DNA of 64,000 bases. Source: a virus. Each line of letters opens with the position of its first letter. Positions within the stretch are counted from its first letter, which is position 1. The notes beneath the pieces were generated by a model. The model saw nothing but the letters and a program-made list of their open reading frames with translations, did not search any database and was not told the DNA's origin. Made by a program: the position numbers and the translations under genes. Below are positions 40,211 through 47,814 of the stretch, in pieces. Location of the stretch: the IMG/VR virus record IMGVR_UViG_3300020183_000039, positions 22,570-86,569 of that record; one strand, given 5' to 3'.

Positions 40211-40221
40211 GGTGTTTGCAG

Positions 40222-40250
40222 ATAAGAAGAAAGCCCCGCCGAAGCGGGGC
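40222..40250 (-). terminator. Rho-independent terminator, TTCG loop
   Basis: GCCCCGC-TTCG-GCGGGGC stem (40233-40250) followed on the minus strand by TTTCTTCTTATC; ends 40259-40513. The same stem recurs after psbA. Confidence 0.9.
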
Positions 40251-40258
40251 CGAAGAAG

Positions 40259-40513
40259 TCAGGCAGGCTTAGAGTTGAGAGCCAGAGTGCGCATGCCGGG
40301 TCCGGTAACCACCCAGCCGTTCACCTGCTCCCAGCGGATGAGCCCGATCTCGCGGAGCTCGTTGATGCGATGCTCGCGAGTGTGGTGGGAGGTCCAGACT
40401 CTGTGGAGCTCGCCGGTCTGGTAGCCACGGCGGAGGTCTTCACGGAGACCCGTGGAAGCGATGATCGCGAGGAGCGCTTTCTTCTGGAACCTGGAGAGCT
40501 TGATGAAGTTCAT
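40259..40513 (-). CDS. Winged-helix-like small protein
   Basis: This 84-residue protein has the order helix, helix, recognition helix, wing: SRFQKKALLAIIAST, HTREHRINELREIGLI, then RWEQVNGWVVT-x-x-G. That pattern is common in small winged-helix DNA-binding proteins. Promoter and terminator make it a stand-alone unit, suggesting a regulator. The call rests on pattern only. Confidence 0.5.
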   Translation of the reverse strand: MNFIKLSRFQKKALLAIIASTGLREDLRRGYQTGELHRVWTSHHTREHRINELREIGLIRWEQVNGWVVTGPGMRTLALNSKPA

Positions 40514-40534
40514 TGGCCTTCCTTTGACAGATCA

Positions 40535-40563
40535 ATCATATACCATTGACCTGAGAAAGTAAA
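40535..40563 (-). promoter_or_regulatory. Sigma-70-like early promoter
   Basis: TTTACT (40558-40563), 17 nt beginning TTCTCAGGT, TATGAT (40535-40540), then TGATCTGTCAAAGG leader, 22 nt before the ATG of 40259-40513. Confidence 0.7.
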
Positions 40564-40566
40564 CCC

Positions 40567-41082
40567 CTAGTCCCAGAACCTGTCCATGGTCTCCACCACG
40601 CGGCGGAAGTGACACCACGCTACGAATCGCCCGTTGTAGAGCCTCTCGTTCAACTGCAGCATGCGGATCTCATGCGCGCAGGCGTGAGTGATCGCATTCG
40701 ACTCGGTGTAGCCCCACGCGCGGAAACAGTCGAACTTCTCAATGTAGACTACAAACGGAAACTGCCGTTGATAGGCTCTGTGAAACACCGCGTCCCGTCT
40801 CAACCCGTCCTTCTGTTTGATCTCGACCTTGCCGTACCCGAACTGGTTGTCGATCTCGTCGATGCTGAAGTCCAGCCCGTCGATGTACTCCTCGGCCAGC
40901 TGCGTGTCGAAGACCACTTCTGTGCGCTGCCAGTCCTCGGTCAGCCCGATGCAATAGTCCTTGAACTCCTTGTCGTGCGCTCGCCACACGATGTTGTGGA
41001 CGAAGAAGGGGTACTGCATCACGGCCTTTGGGTACCGGATGGAGAAGTGCAGGATCTCGAACGAGCGATCGGTGTCGGTCAT
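40567..41082 (-). CDS. Hypothetical 171-residue protein
   Basis: Rich in aromatic residues and His (HFSIRYPKAVMQYPFFVHN; RAWGYTESNAITHACAHEIR). A mixed alpha/beta fold is likely. The stop is followed by the promoter of the winged-helix-like gene. No family recognised. Confidence 0.65.
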   Translation of the reverse strand: MTDTDRSFEILHFSIRYPKAVMQYPFFVHNIVWRAHDKEFKDYCIGLTEDWQRTEVVFDTQLAEEYIDGLDFSIDEIDNQFGYGKVEIKQKDGLRRDAVFHRAYQRQFPFVVYIEKFDCFRAWGYTESNAITHACAHEIRMLQLNERLYNGRFVAWCHFRRVVETMDRFWD

Positions 41083-41234
41083 GGCCTCAGAGAGTGGCGG
41101 AGCCCTAGCAGTAGGAACACACAGGCGAAGCCCACGTAGATGTAGAACGTGGCGGCCGGAGCCAAGAGCGTGAGGCCCAGCGAGGCCATCGCCAGGAGGA
41201 AGAAGATCGTAGCTGGTAGTTTCGATGCCCGCAT
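41079..41234 (-). CDS. 51-residue two-helix membrane protein
   Basis: MRASKLPATIFFLLAMASL... holds two hydrophobic helices separated by a short Pro-Ala turn and a basic C-terminus. Its stop overlaps the next ATG (ATGA). A pore or holin-like role is conceivable by size alone, but nothing proves it. Confidence 0.55.
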   Translation of the reverse strand: MRASKLPATIFFLLAMASLGLTLLAPAATFYIYVGFACVFLLLGLRHSLRP

Positions 41235-41241
41235 GGTGTCC

Positions 41242-41442
41242 TCAGTAGTCGGAGCCGTCCGGCCAGTCTTCCTCTTCGGCCCTGTCAGGGTCCCAGAGGA
41301 GGCAATTGAGCATGTCCGATAGATACCTAATCTCCTCCAGTTCGAGGCCCTCCAGGGTCATCAGGGGACCGTCTCCGAAACAGATGGAGATCGAGTAGCC
41401 GAAGTCTGGGCTATAGCCGGAAGTGGCTTGGATGCGAGTCAT
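41242..41442 (-). CDS. Hypothetical 66-residue acidic protein
   Basis: MTRIQATSGYSPDFGYSISI... with a helical LEGLELEEIRYLSDMLNCLL segment and acidic tail. Overlaps the next gene by four bases. Function unknown. Confidence 0.6.
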   Translation of the reverse strand: MTRIQATSGYSPDFGYSISICFGDGPLMTLEGLELEEIRYLSDMLNCLLWDPDRAEEEDWPDGSDY

Positions 41443-41666
41443 CGTCCCAGCCTCAGTTTACGCTCAGGGCTTACGGTCGGATTGAACCAGTCGTCGTAGG
41501 GCCAGATGTACTGATCCATCCAGCCGCTTCCGAGTTCCTCCCAGAAGTCCACGTACTCGCAGAGGTAATCGCTTGATTGCGGGATGGACAAAAGAGCCTG
41601 CCACCACTCGAAAGCAAGTCCAAGTCCCTCGAAGCCGTCCCAGAAACGAGTCCATACGATGCGCAT
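41439..41666 (-). CDS. Hypothetical 75-residue Trp-rich protein
   Basis: MRIVWTRFWDGFEGLGLAFE... contains nine Trp residues, an unusual number for its length. Stop and start overlaps connect it to both neighbours. No family recognised. Confidence 0.6.
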   Translation of the reverse strand: MRIVWTRFWDGFEGLGLAFEWWQALLSIPQSSDYLCEYVDFWEELGSGWMDQYIWPYDDWFNPTVSPERKLRLGR

Positions 41667-41935
41667 CAGAAGCCTCCGAACGAGAGCTCGGAGTCGCAGT
41701 GGAAGAGGTCGAACACGGCTCCTTCGGAGTCGCTCATGGTGCGCCAGTAGCGTACGAAGAAGATGTCCTCCATATCGTCCATGGCGGTCGCGAGGTCCTT
41801 AGCTTCTTCGAGGAGGAGCTGCGAGGTACGAGGCTCGTGCTCGGTGAACTCCAGATCGTGGGCGCGGTCAACCAGATGGCTGATGCGCTCCATAGCAAGG
41901 GCCTCAAGATTCATACGGTACGTGTCAAAGGTCAT
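41666..41935 (-). CDS. Hypothetical 89-residue helical protein
   Basis: Starts MTFDTYRMNLEALAMERIS; the longer frame to 42049 is rejected since another small gene (41925-42083) occupies it. Two long acidic helices. Function unknown. Confidence 0.6.
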   Translation of the reverse strand: MTFDTYRMNLEALAMERISHLVDRAHDLEFTEHEPRTSQLLLEEAKDLATAMDDMEDIFFVRYWRTMSDSEGAVFDLFHCDSELSFGGF

Positions 41936-42083
41936 GATCGAATCCGTACGGAGCTCGCATCCACTCGTGGAATTCGCGGCCAAGATCGAGAGCCTCCATG
42001 ATAAGCCCCTGGTTAAGCAGGTGCTCCATGCGGCTCTCTGCCCAATCAAGAGTAGCCTCTACGAACTGGGTTTTCTCGTCCAT
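41925..42083 (-). CDS. Hypothetical 52-residue helical protein
   Basis: MDEKTQFVEATLDWAESRME... overlaps both neighbours by 11-25 bases in other frames. Composition and helix pattern look genuine. Function unknown. Confidence 0.55.
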   Translation of the reverse strand: MDEKTQFVEATLDWAESRMEHLLNQGLIMEALDLGREFHEWMRAPYGFDHDL

Positions 42084-42340
42084 GTCGGGTCCCCGGGAAT
42101 GGGTTCCGTGCCGTATTCCCAGTCATCATAGTCGTCCGAGTTCCGGAGTGAACCCGCCATGTCCGACGAGTTTGACAGGTCTTCGGAAGCCAATGAGACC
42201 AAGGAGTCCTTGTACTTCTGGATTCCTTCACGCGCTAGCCTCATGAAGTCCGGTCTAGAGGCCTCGTAGTCAGTCACTAGTTTGGTGGTGCCGAACATGG
42301 TCTTCATGTAGTTCACGTCGCGATCAACTGGCCTGCCCAT
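42059..42340 (-). CDS. Hypothetical 93-residue protein
   Basis: MGRPVDRDVNYMKTMFGTTK... with a central helix (FMRLAREGIQKYKDSLVSLA) and an acidic, disordered C-terminal third. No family recognised. Confidence 0.6.
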   Translation of the reverse strand: MGRPVDRDVNYMKTMFGTTKLVTDYEASRPDFMRLAREGIQKYKDSLVSLASEDLSNSSDMAGSLRNSDDYDDWEYGTEPIPGDPTWTRKPSS

Positions 42341-42343
42341 TGG

Positions 42344-42856
42344 TCAACCTCCTTGGAGCCTGCGAGCAACATAGTAGTCGTTCTGGATCATGGTGATCCG
42401 ATCGTCGTAGACCTTCTGGTCGTAGAGTGTGTTGCCGAGGAAGCGCGAGATAAGCGACCTCACGGCGTCCCACAACACGAGCTTCCGGCTCTCGTCATGA
42501 TCCTTCGGAGAGCTCGGGTGAGCACTCAGCTTGGTCTTAGACCCGAAGTAGACGATCTTCCCGATGGTCATCGAGCGAAGCATGTGGAAGCCGTCGGTGA
42601 CCACCATCAGCTCGTCCGCGTTGATCGAGTCGATGATGCGCTTGGTGTTGGTGAAGTTGGTGACCGTGTCCCAGGCCGAATAGTCCAAAGTGGTTCTGGA
42701 CGGGTCCAACCCAGCGATCTTGATCTTCTGGACGCAAGTGACCGGGTCGCTTTCGGACGACACGATGAAGAAAGAGCCGGGATTCTGCTTCACCAGCTCG
42801 ATTGCTTTGTCCATCCGCGCGACGTTCCCGCCGAGCTCAAGGATGACCTTAGTCAT
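42344..42856 (-). CDS. DUF218/YdcF-like protein
   Basis: This 170-residue protein has the YdcF/SanA (DUF218) pattern: ILELGGNVARMDKAIEL, FIVSSESDP, AGLDPSRTTLDYSAWDTVTNF (equivalent to the conserved E/D-x-x-S-x-x-T-x-x-N motif), and MVVTDGFHMLRS. Members bind S-adenosylmethionine or act on cell-envelope precursors; phage copies are uncommon. It has no transmembrane segment here, so it is the soluble core. Function in the phage is unknown. Confidence 0.65.
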   Translation of the reverse strand: MTKVILELGGNVARMDKAIELVKQNPGSFFIVSSESDPVTCVQKIKIAGLDPSRTTLDYSAWDTVTNFTNTKRIIDSINADELMVVTDGFHMLRSMTIGKIVYFGSKTKLSAHPSSPKDHDESRKLVLWDAVRSLISRFLGNTLYDQKVYDDRITMIQNDYYVARRLQGG

Positions 42857-43130
42857 CTTCCTCCATGATACGAGAGAGTTGGGAGTAGGTGGGAAGGCCC
42901 AACGCTACGCGAAGCGCGTTGTTCTCTCTCACCAGGAGTTTTACCGCGTCGAGCGTGGAGATCTCGCACTGGTCTGGGATCGTGTCTTCGATGGCAACTC
43001 CGATGAGGCCGACGTACTGTCTCCAGTGGCGCTCCTCAGCCTCGATCATCGCCAGCTCTTTGAGCCCCTCGTTATTCTCCTTGTAGAGGCGCTCGACCGC
43101 GGCCAGCGCGCCCTCTTCTCCGTTCATCAT
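42849..43130 (-). CDS. Hypothetical 93-residue protein
   Basis: Starts MMNGEEGALAAVERL; the ATG at 43130 overlaps the stop of 43127-43417. Helical with a short Cys-containing turn. An extension to 43238 would overlay the upstream gene and is rejected. Confidence 0.6.
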   Translation of the reverse strand: MMNGEEGALAAVERLYKENNEGLKELAMIEAEERHWRQYVGLIGVAIEDTIPDQCEISTLDAVKLLVRENNALRVALGLPTYSQLSRIMEEDD

Positions 43131-43417
43131 TGCCCTCCGATGTGAGTAGTCGCGACGAGGCACGGGTTGCGTGGTACGCACTCGAGCCATTCGCTCCCAT
43201 CGTACACAGCAGGGAAGTACACGTACTTGCCGCCCCATGCGGTGAAGCTGCAGCCCTCGCTACCTCCGTACCCAGCGTCGAACTCACGGTCAAAGACCGG
43301 ATAGTCGATGGGAACGGCCATCGGGGCCATAGGGCGCGCTTCGGACTTGATGACCAGCACCTCGAGTTCGTCCTCGAGACTGACCATCATCGCTTCGAGC
43401 TCTGTTCGCCAGTTCAT
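43127..43417 (-). CDS. Hypothetical 96-residue protein
   Basis: Starts MNWRTELEAMMVSLEDELEV at the ATG overlapping the topoisomerase stop. A helical beginning, then a Gly/Tyr/Phe-rich domain (FDAGYGGSEGCSFTAWGGKY). No family recognised. Confidence 0.6.
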   Translation of the reverse strand: MNWRTELEAMMVSLEDELEVLVIKSEARPMAPMAVPIDYPVFDREFDAGYGGSEGCSFTAWGGKYVYFPAVYDGSEWLECVPRNPCLVATTHIGGQ

Positions 43418-45411
43418 ACCACTTCTCCAGGGATAGCGATTCGGTGACCTCGGCCGCCGGGCCACTTGGGCTTCAGCTGGTTGGCCGAGATCTCTCGCGG
43501 CTTGCGCCGCTTGGACGTGTACTCGAGAGTGTAGGTGCCAGTACCGAAGTAGCGTAGCGTAGCACCCTCAGGAAGCCACCGCTTGCCTTTGACCGTGGTG
43601 CGAGACAGCGCGTCCCAAGAAATTGAATTTGCAAATGTACCTTCCGATGTATCCCATACGGCCAACCATAGATTTGACGGCAAATGAGTAGTTGAAACTT
43701 TGCCAAGTACTTTTGTCGGTTGGTTATACACAGGACCCTTAAACCAGGCTCCTACTTTATACACGAAGCCGTTATCGCAGGCCAGAACCATCTTCTCGTC
43801 GGGTTGGACGATCATCGTGGCTCCTCGCGGGCCTTTGAGCTGGGTCAGGATGCCTTTGTCTTCGTCCAGCAGAATGAACCGAGGCTTGGGTCCGACCTGA
43901 GCAACCTGGACCTTCTCCTTGCCAACTTTGACGGTGGTAGCAACGGCTACGTACTTGGGCTCCTCGATAGCTTCGGACCTGCGGGCGTTCCCGTGCCGTT
44001 CGGCCAGATCCTCGACCTCCTTGATGATGTACTCCTTGCGAAGCTTCTCGCTGGATGTCAACCCGAGGATCTCCTTGATACGCTTCTGGATGTCCTTGGC
44101 CTCCTGCTGGAGGTCCGTCTCGTCGAGCTTGGTGAGAGCCGAGAGGCGCATGTCGAGGATGGCGTCCGCTTGCTTCGGCGTGAACTGCATCTTCTCGAGT
44201 CGTTTCTTCGCGTCGGCTCGGTCCTTCGAGGCCCTGATTGTGGTGATCACATCGTCGATGATCGTGAGTGCCGTGATGAGCCCCTGCACCACCTCGAGAC
44301 GACCGCGACGCTTCTCGAGTTCGGCCTTAAGCGCCACCACGAATCGCCCGTCGCGCCACTTCGCCCAGCGGATGAGCATGTCGTGCGGAGCCAGCAGGAC
44401 AGGCTTCAGATGGTCGATCGAGAGGTTGTGGGCCGAGAACTTCGAGTCGAGCGACGTATTGCGGAAGATCTCAGACTCGGCCTTGTCCACGTCGACGTTA
44501 GCCTTGAGCACGAGGACCAAGCGGATGCCACTACGGTCGGTCTCGTCTCGGACATCTGCCACAGTGGAGACCTTGTCCTTCTCGATGGCTTCTTTGATCT
44601 GGTTGCCGATCTGTTCGGTGTTAGAGTGGAGCGGAAGGTTGGTGAACACCAGGGACATGCGCTTAGAGCGCTTGCCGTAGTCGATCTCCTCGCGCTCGCA
44701 CTTGGCACGCATGCGGATCGCCCCGATGCCGGTGTTGAGGTACTCGACCAGACCTTCGTCCTTGACCACGTCGCAGCCGGTTGGGAAGTCCGGAACCAGA
44801 GCGTTCTTCGCGGCCTTGATATCGTCCTCGGCCAGAGCTCGTAGAGCCTTGGCCACGCCACGAAGGTTGTGAGTCGGGACGCGAGTGGCGAAGCCGACGC
44901 CGATGCCCTCGGAGCCATTGAGGAGCAACGCGGGCACTCGAGCGTTGAACTGGATCGGCTCCTGTAGAGACCCATCGTAGTTGTCCTTGGCCGCCCAGGT
45001 TTCAGAGTCCTGGAGCAGAGTCTCCCAGGCGAAGCTCGTGAGCTTTGCTTCCGTGTAGCGAGGAGCGGCCGCTCCGTCAGTCGGACTACCCCAGTTGCCA
45101 TGGCCGTCGACCAGCGGGTGGTTGTTCGTCCACCACGCGGCCGCTGTGACCATCGCTCCGTAAGCCCCGGAGTGCGGGTGGAGCTTGCCCATCGTCTCGC
45201 CCTCGACCCTTGCGGCCTTCATGTAGCGGGCGTCGGGCCGCAGCCCGAGCCACTTCATGGCGGTGAGGACCCTGCGGGTCACCGGCTTCAGGCCGTCGTA
45301 CAGGTCGGGGATGGCGCGCCCGACCAGCACCGCCATGCTGTAGTCGAGGTACGCGGTCTTCATCTCGTCGACCACGCTCACCGGAGTGACCTTGGCGTTC
45401 TCTTCGGTCAC
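43414..45411 (-). CDS. Type IIA topoisomerase A subunit (GyrA/ParC-like)
   Basis: This 665-residue protein carries the breakage-reunion domain: YLDYSMAVLVGRAIPDLYDGLKPV near 21-44, the region around GKLHPHSGAYGAM near 75-87, and catalytic Tyr119 in AAAPRYTEAKL. A GSEGIGVGFATRVPTHNL block and a coiled-coil tower follow; the C-terminal pinwheel is short and partial (gyrase A is about 870). T4-like phages split topoisomerase II across three genes, so a GyrA-like single subunit is notable. No B subunit is in the window. A short AT-rich stretch with different codon use lies near the 3' end. Confidence 0.85.
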   Translation of the reverse strand: MTEENAKVTPVSVVDEMKTAYLDYSMAVLVGRAIPDLYDGLKPVTRRVLTAMKWLGLRPDARYMKAARVEGETMGKLHPHSGAYGAMVTAAAWWTNNHPLVDGHGNWGSPTDGAAAPRYTEAKLTSFAWETLLQDSETWAAKDNYDGSLQEPIQFNARVPALLLNGSEGIGVGFATRVPTHNLRGVAKALRALAEDDIKAAKNALVPDFPTGCDVVKDEGLVEYLNTGIGAIRMRAKCEREEIDYGKRSKRMSLVFTNLPLHSNTEQIGNQIKEAIEKDKVSTVADVRDETDRSGIRLVLVLKANVDVDKAESEIFRNTSLDSKFSAHNLSIDHLKPVLLAPHDMLIRWAKWRDGRFVVALKAELEKRRGRLEVVQGLITALTIIDDVITTIRASKDRADAKKRLEKMQFTPKQADAILDMRLSALTKLDETDLQQEAKDIQKRIKEILGLTSSEKLRKEYIIKEVEDLAERHGNARRSEAIEEPKYVAVATTVKVGKEKVQVAQVGPKPRFILLDEDKGILTQLKGPRGATMIVQPDEKMVLACDNGFVYKVGAWFKGPVYNQPTKVLGKVSTTHLPSNLWLAVWDTSEGTFANSISWDALSRTTVKGKRWLPEGATLRYFGTGTYTLEYTSKRRKPREISANQLKPKWPGGRGHRIAIPGEVV
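43618..43745 (-). other. AT-rich codon patch inside topoisomerase gene
   Basis: About 41% GC against roughly 60% on either side. Codons switch to AAA, TCA, ACA, GCA, AAT and ATT without breaking the frame (AVWDTSEGTFANSISWD). It looks like a recombined or converted segment. Confidence 0.6.
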
Positions 45412-45638
45412 GCGAGCACCTCCTGCTGGTCAAGCAGCAGTTCGTTGATGATGCCTTCGAGCTCAAGAAGAGCCTCGTCGTAGGTCATCGGGTCGTAGCC
45501 CTCGTCGAAGCTAGCCTGGTCGGAGTAGACGCCGTTAGGGTCGTTCTTCTGGAGGAACTCCAGGATCGCCTCGCGTGAACCGATGTCGTAGAGGCGTTGT
45601 GCTTGGCCGAGCATTTTGCGTTGGTTCTGGGAATTCAT
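45408..45638 (-). CDS. Hypothetical 76-residue protein coupled to topoisomerase
   Basis: MNSQNQRKMLGQAQRLYDIG... is helical and acidic. Its stop overlaps the topoisomerase ATG and a clear early promoter lies 7 nt upstream of the leader, so it heads this unit. No family recognised. Confidence 0.6.
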   Translation of the reverse strand: MNSQNQRKMLGQAQRLYDIGSREAILEFLQKNDPNGVYSDQASFDEGYDPMTYDEALLELEGIINELLLDQQEVLA

Positions 45639-45644
45639 AGGTCT

Positions 45645-45673
45645 ATCTTAACATGAGAACCTGAGAAAGTAAA
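45645..45673 (-). promoter_or_regulatory. Sigma-70-like early promoter
   Basis: TTTACT (45668-45673), 17 nt beginning TTCTCAGGT, TAAGAT (45645-45650). Likely drives 45638 onward including the topoisomerase. Confidence 0.7.
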
Positions 45674-45684
45674 CCTGTCCCAAG

Positions 45685-45876
45685 TCAGATGTCGCATTTG
45701 ATGTGAGCTCGGAGCTCCCTGACGAAGATGTCGTAGGTAGCATCGAGGATCTGATCGCAACGGTGATACTCGTCCGACCCTACCACGGTGGAGTTCATCT
45801 GGTAGTAGCGGACCGCGCGGTGGATGAGCTTGGCCTCCTCATCGTTAAAACTGGTTGTCGGGTACGTGGGATCCAT
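45685..45876 (-). CDS. Hypothetical 63-residue protein
   Basis: MDPTYPTTSFNDEEAKLIHR... is helical with a Cys/His-containing middle. Function unknown. Confidence 0.6.
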   Translation of the reverse strand: MDPTYPTTSFNDEEAKLIHRAVRYYQMNSTVVGSDEYHRCDQILDATYDIFVRELRAHIKCDI

Positions 45877-45921
45877 CAGTCGTGCATCTGGTTTTATCGC
45901 CCAGATGAAAAGTATAATGAA

Positions 45922-46080
45922 CTAGCTTTCGTCCGATTGTGCGACTTTGTGGCCACAGGCGAAGAGGAACTGCTTGAAGTGATAGAGCATCTCGTCGATG
46001 GACTCGCCCTCGGGCACAGTCATCACGATGCCGTAGCCTGTATTGTCTTCAAGCGTGAAGGTGTACTTGCCTAAGCTCAC
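45922..46080 (-). CDS. Hypothetical 52-residue protein, GTG start
   Basis: GTG at 46080 overlaps the stop of the upstream membrane protein (GTGA). VSLGKYTFTLEDNTGYGIVM... is a small beta-alpha protein. An ATG-started extension to 46179 would lie inside the upstream gene and is rejected. Confidence 0.55.
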   Translation of the reverse strand: MSLGKYTFTLEDNTGYGIVMTVPEGESIDEMLYHFKQFLFACGHKVAQSDES

Positions 46081-46298
46081 TTGGACTCCATGCGTGGTTT
46101 GATGATCTCCCAGATAGCCAGGGCTCCGACGGCCTGAGCGTACGTCGCCTGGTAGATCCCGCAGGACGAGAGGATCCACTGGATGACGAAAGCACCGAAA
46201 AGGGTCCCGGCAGCAGACACTAAAAGAAGCCCAGCGGCAACACCGAGGGCTTCTGCGACGCTCTTTGCGGTGAGCGGTTTGGTGAGCAGGGTACTCAT
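46077..46298 (-). CDS. 73-residue two-helix membrane protein
   Basis: MSTLLTKPLTAKSVAEALGV... has two hydrophobic stretches (AAGLLLVSAAGTLFGAFVIQ and YAQAVGALAIWEII) and a positive C-terminus. The ATG follows the preceding stop by one base. Could be a holin-class protein by size, but it is not next to a lysin. Confidence 0.55.
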   Translation of the reverse strand: MSTLLTKPLTAKSVAEALGVAAGLLLVSAAGTLFGAFVIQWILSSCGIYQATYAQAVGALAIWEIIKPRMESK

Positions 46299-46299
46299 T

Positions 46300-46491
46300 T
46301 CACGTGGTTCGTTGTTTGACGCATCGCTGGAATCTTCGCCACTCGTCATCGGCGATGTTGTCGGTTCCGTAAGGGGCTCCCACGATGGCAGAGCACCATC
46401 GAGCTGTCTCTTCTGGTACCGGGACGGGGACAAAGTCGAACTGGATGATCGTTGACGTAGCTATTATAGCCGCCAACCCCCGTAGTATCAT
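46300..46491 (-). CDS. Small secreted or membrane-anchored protein
   Basis: MILRGLAAIIATSTIIQFDF... has a short hydrophobic signal-like start, then a compact domain with two Cys. The ATG overlaps the stop of the next upstream secreted protein. Function unknown. Confidence 0.5.
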   Translation of the reverse strand: MILRGLAAIIATSTIIQFDFVPVPVPEETARWCSAIVGAPYGTDNIADDEWRRFQRCVKQRTT

Positions 46492-46664
46492 TGTCCCTGC
46501 GAGTAGATGCCGTACTTGGTCAGGCACAGGCCCTGCTGGTTGCAGCAGACCTTGACCCGCTCACCACCGAGCCACACCCAGTACGAGTAGTTGCAAGGCT
46601 GAGCCAGCGCGAGTGTAGCGTTGCCAACAATCAACGCGAAGAGCGCGAACACAGTCGGTTTCAT
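46488..46664 (-). CDS. Small exported Cys-rich protein
   Basis: This 58-residue protein has a classic signal peptide (KPTVFALFALIVGNATLALAQ). The mature part of about 37 residues holds four Cys (C-x-...-VKVCCNQQGLC). It is probably periplasmic and disulfide-bonded. The start MKPT overlaps the stop of the upstream gene. No family recognised. Confidence 0.55.
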   Translation of the reverse strand: MKPTVFALFALIVGNATLALAQPCNYSYWVWLGGERVKVCCNQQGLCLTKYGIYSQGQ

Positions 46665-46906
46665 AGTTTCCACCCCGCCGTCGACTCGTACTTCGTTGTG
46701 GTCTTCTCGAAGCCGTCTTGCTTAGCCTTGAGGTACCACTGAGTCGCGGCGACGCAGAGCTCCTCGGTCATGGACGTGATGATCGGAGCGCCTTCCAGAT
46801 CGTACGAGACGAACGTGCCCCAGCGTTGCTTCTTCACCGTGAAAGTTTCGTCATAGAGCACTGGTTTGACGCCCTCTATGATATTGATCTTCGACAGGCC
46901 GGTCAT
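46661..46906 (-). CDS. Hypothetical 81-residue protein
   Basis: Starts MTGLSKINIIEGVKPVLYDE after AGGAGATCAAAG. A beta-rich first half and an amphipathic helix (EELCVAATQWYLKAKQDG). Function unknown. Confidence 0.6.
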   Translation of the reverse strand: MTGLSKINIIEGVKPVLYDETFTVKKQRWGTFVSYDLEGAPIITSMTEELCVAATQWYLKAKQDGFEKTTTKYESTAGWKL

Positions 46907-47019
46907 CTTTGATCTCCTGTAGAGTCGTGGAGAGGATAGAGCATTTGTGGCAGAGGGGAAGCCCCGGCGGGGACGCGGAACGAGCCGCATTCGCACAGAG
47001 GCCAGATCTCGCGGATCAT
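46903..47019 (-). CDS. Possible small zinc-ribbon gene, perhaps frameshifted
   Basis: ATG at 47019 overlaps the HTH gene stop and opens MIREIWPLCECGSFRVPAGA, 38 residues. A one-base frame change near 46960 would continue as LCHKCSILST, giving a C-x-C...C-x-x-C zinc-ribbon. So it is either a short gene or a damaged one. Confidence 0.4.
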   Translation of the reverse strand: MIREIWPLCECGSFRVPAGASPLPQMLYPLHDSTGDQR

Positions 47020-47450
47020 CGGGAGAGCCTCAGAGCTTCGACCAGGCGGCGAGTCCAGGTCCGTACGGCCGGAGCTTCGCGCTTATCTAGCTCCCAGTCG
47101 GCCAGCGCCTTGGCGAGTTCGGTGTCGGTGATGCCGAGCACGTGGGCCAGACCCTGGCGAAGCTGAGAGGCCTCGCGGTCAGAGATCGACGGAGCGTAGA
47201 AGCGGAAGAAGTCGCCAGCGTAGGTGTACGGGTAGCGGAAGTCCTTGGAGCGAGGCTTAACCTGGCGAGGGACCACCGGAACGTGCTTGTACATCTTGCC
47301 GTGGACGATCGACGAGATGGTCGGCTCGCTGACGCAGTAGTCGTCGGAGAGGTCCTTGATGCGCCGGCCGTGAGCCCAAGCGGTACGCATCTCGACGATC
47401 TGCTCGTCGGTGAACTGGGGCTTGCGGCCGCTGCGAGTGGTCTCGGTCAT
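47016..47450 (-). CDS. Helix-turn-helix DNA-binding protein
   Basis: This 144-residue protein has near residues 13-52 the pattern FTDEQIVEMRTAWAHGRRIKDLSDDYCVSEPTISSIVHGK, a resolvase/NUMOD-like helix-turn-helix with V-S-x-x-T-I-S as the recognition helix. The C-terminal half is helical and basic (TWTRRLVEALRLSR). It may be a regulator of nearby early genes or the DNA-binding part of a lost homing enzyme. No nuclease motif is visible. Confidence 0.6.
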   Translation of the reverse strand: MTETTRSGRKPQFTDEQIVEMRTAWAHGRRIKDLSDDYCVSEPTISSIVHGKMYKHVPVVPRQVKPRSKDFRYPYTYAGDFFRFYAPSISDREASQLRQGLAHVLGITDTELAKALADWELDKREAPAVRTWTRRLVEALRLSR

Positions 47451-47473
47451 GGTGCTGGTTTAGGAAAGTAGGT

Positions 47474-47638
47474 TCAGGATGCTTGAAGGTCTTGGAGCCA
47501 GGACTCCAGTTGTTCGATCTGCCTCTCGCACTCCCAGCGTGTAGGGTTCGAGTGGTCGTAGAGCCAGAGATCCTCCTCGAGCTCTTTGATCTTGGCGCGG
47601 ACGGCAGTGGCGTCGCGGTAGTCGATAAGGTGCCTCAT
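47474..47638 (-). CDS. Hypothetical 54-residue coiled-coil protein
   Basis: MRHLIDYRDATAVRAKIKEL... is one long acidic helix. ATG overlaps the upstream stop (ATGA). Function unknown. Confidence 0.55.
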   Translation of the reverse strand: MRHLIDYRDATAVRAKIKELEEDLWLYDHSNPTRWECERQIEQLESWLQDLQAS

Positions 47639-47811
47639 TGCCCGTCCATGTCAAGGATCTGGTCGATCGCCTCGAGCTTGCCGAGCAGCATGAAGGCTTT
47701 GGGAGAGTCGTAGCCTGGGCCGCACTCGTCCTGGTACTGCCGGTAGACGGCGTTCTTGAGGCGGATGATCGCGTTGCGAGAGACGTCGATCGGGATCTCG
47801 GTAGTGACCAT
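47635..47811 (-). CDS. Hypothetical 58-residue protein
   Basis: MVTTEIPIDVSRNAIIRLKN... is a small alpha/beta protein, starting four bases after the AP2 gene stop and overlapping the next ATG. Function unknown. Confidence 0.55.
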   Translation of the reverse strand: MVTTEIPIDVSRNAIIRLKNAVYRQYQDECGPGYDSPKAFMLLGKLEAIDQILDMDGQ

Positions 47812-47814
47812 GGC

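Noticed and set aside
41079-41234. Holin assignment for small membrane proteins (also 46077-46298)
   Set aside because: Two helices and small size fit, but neither is near the endolysin or behind a late element.
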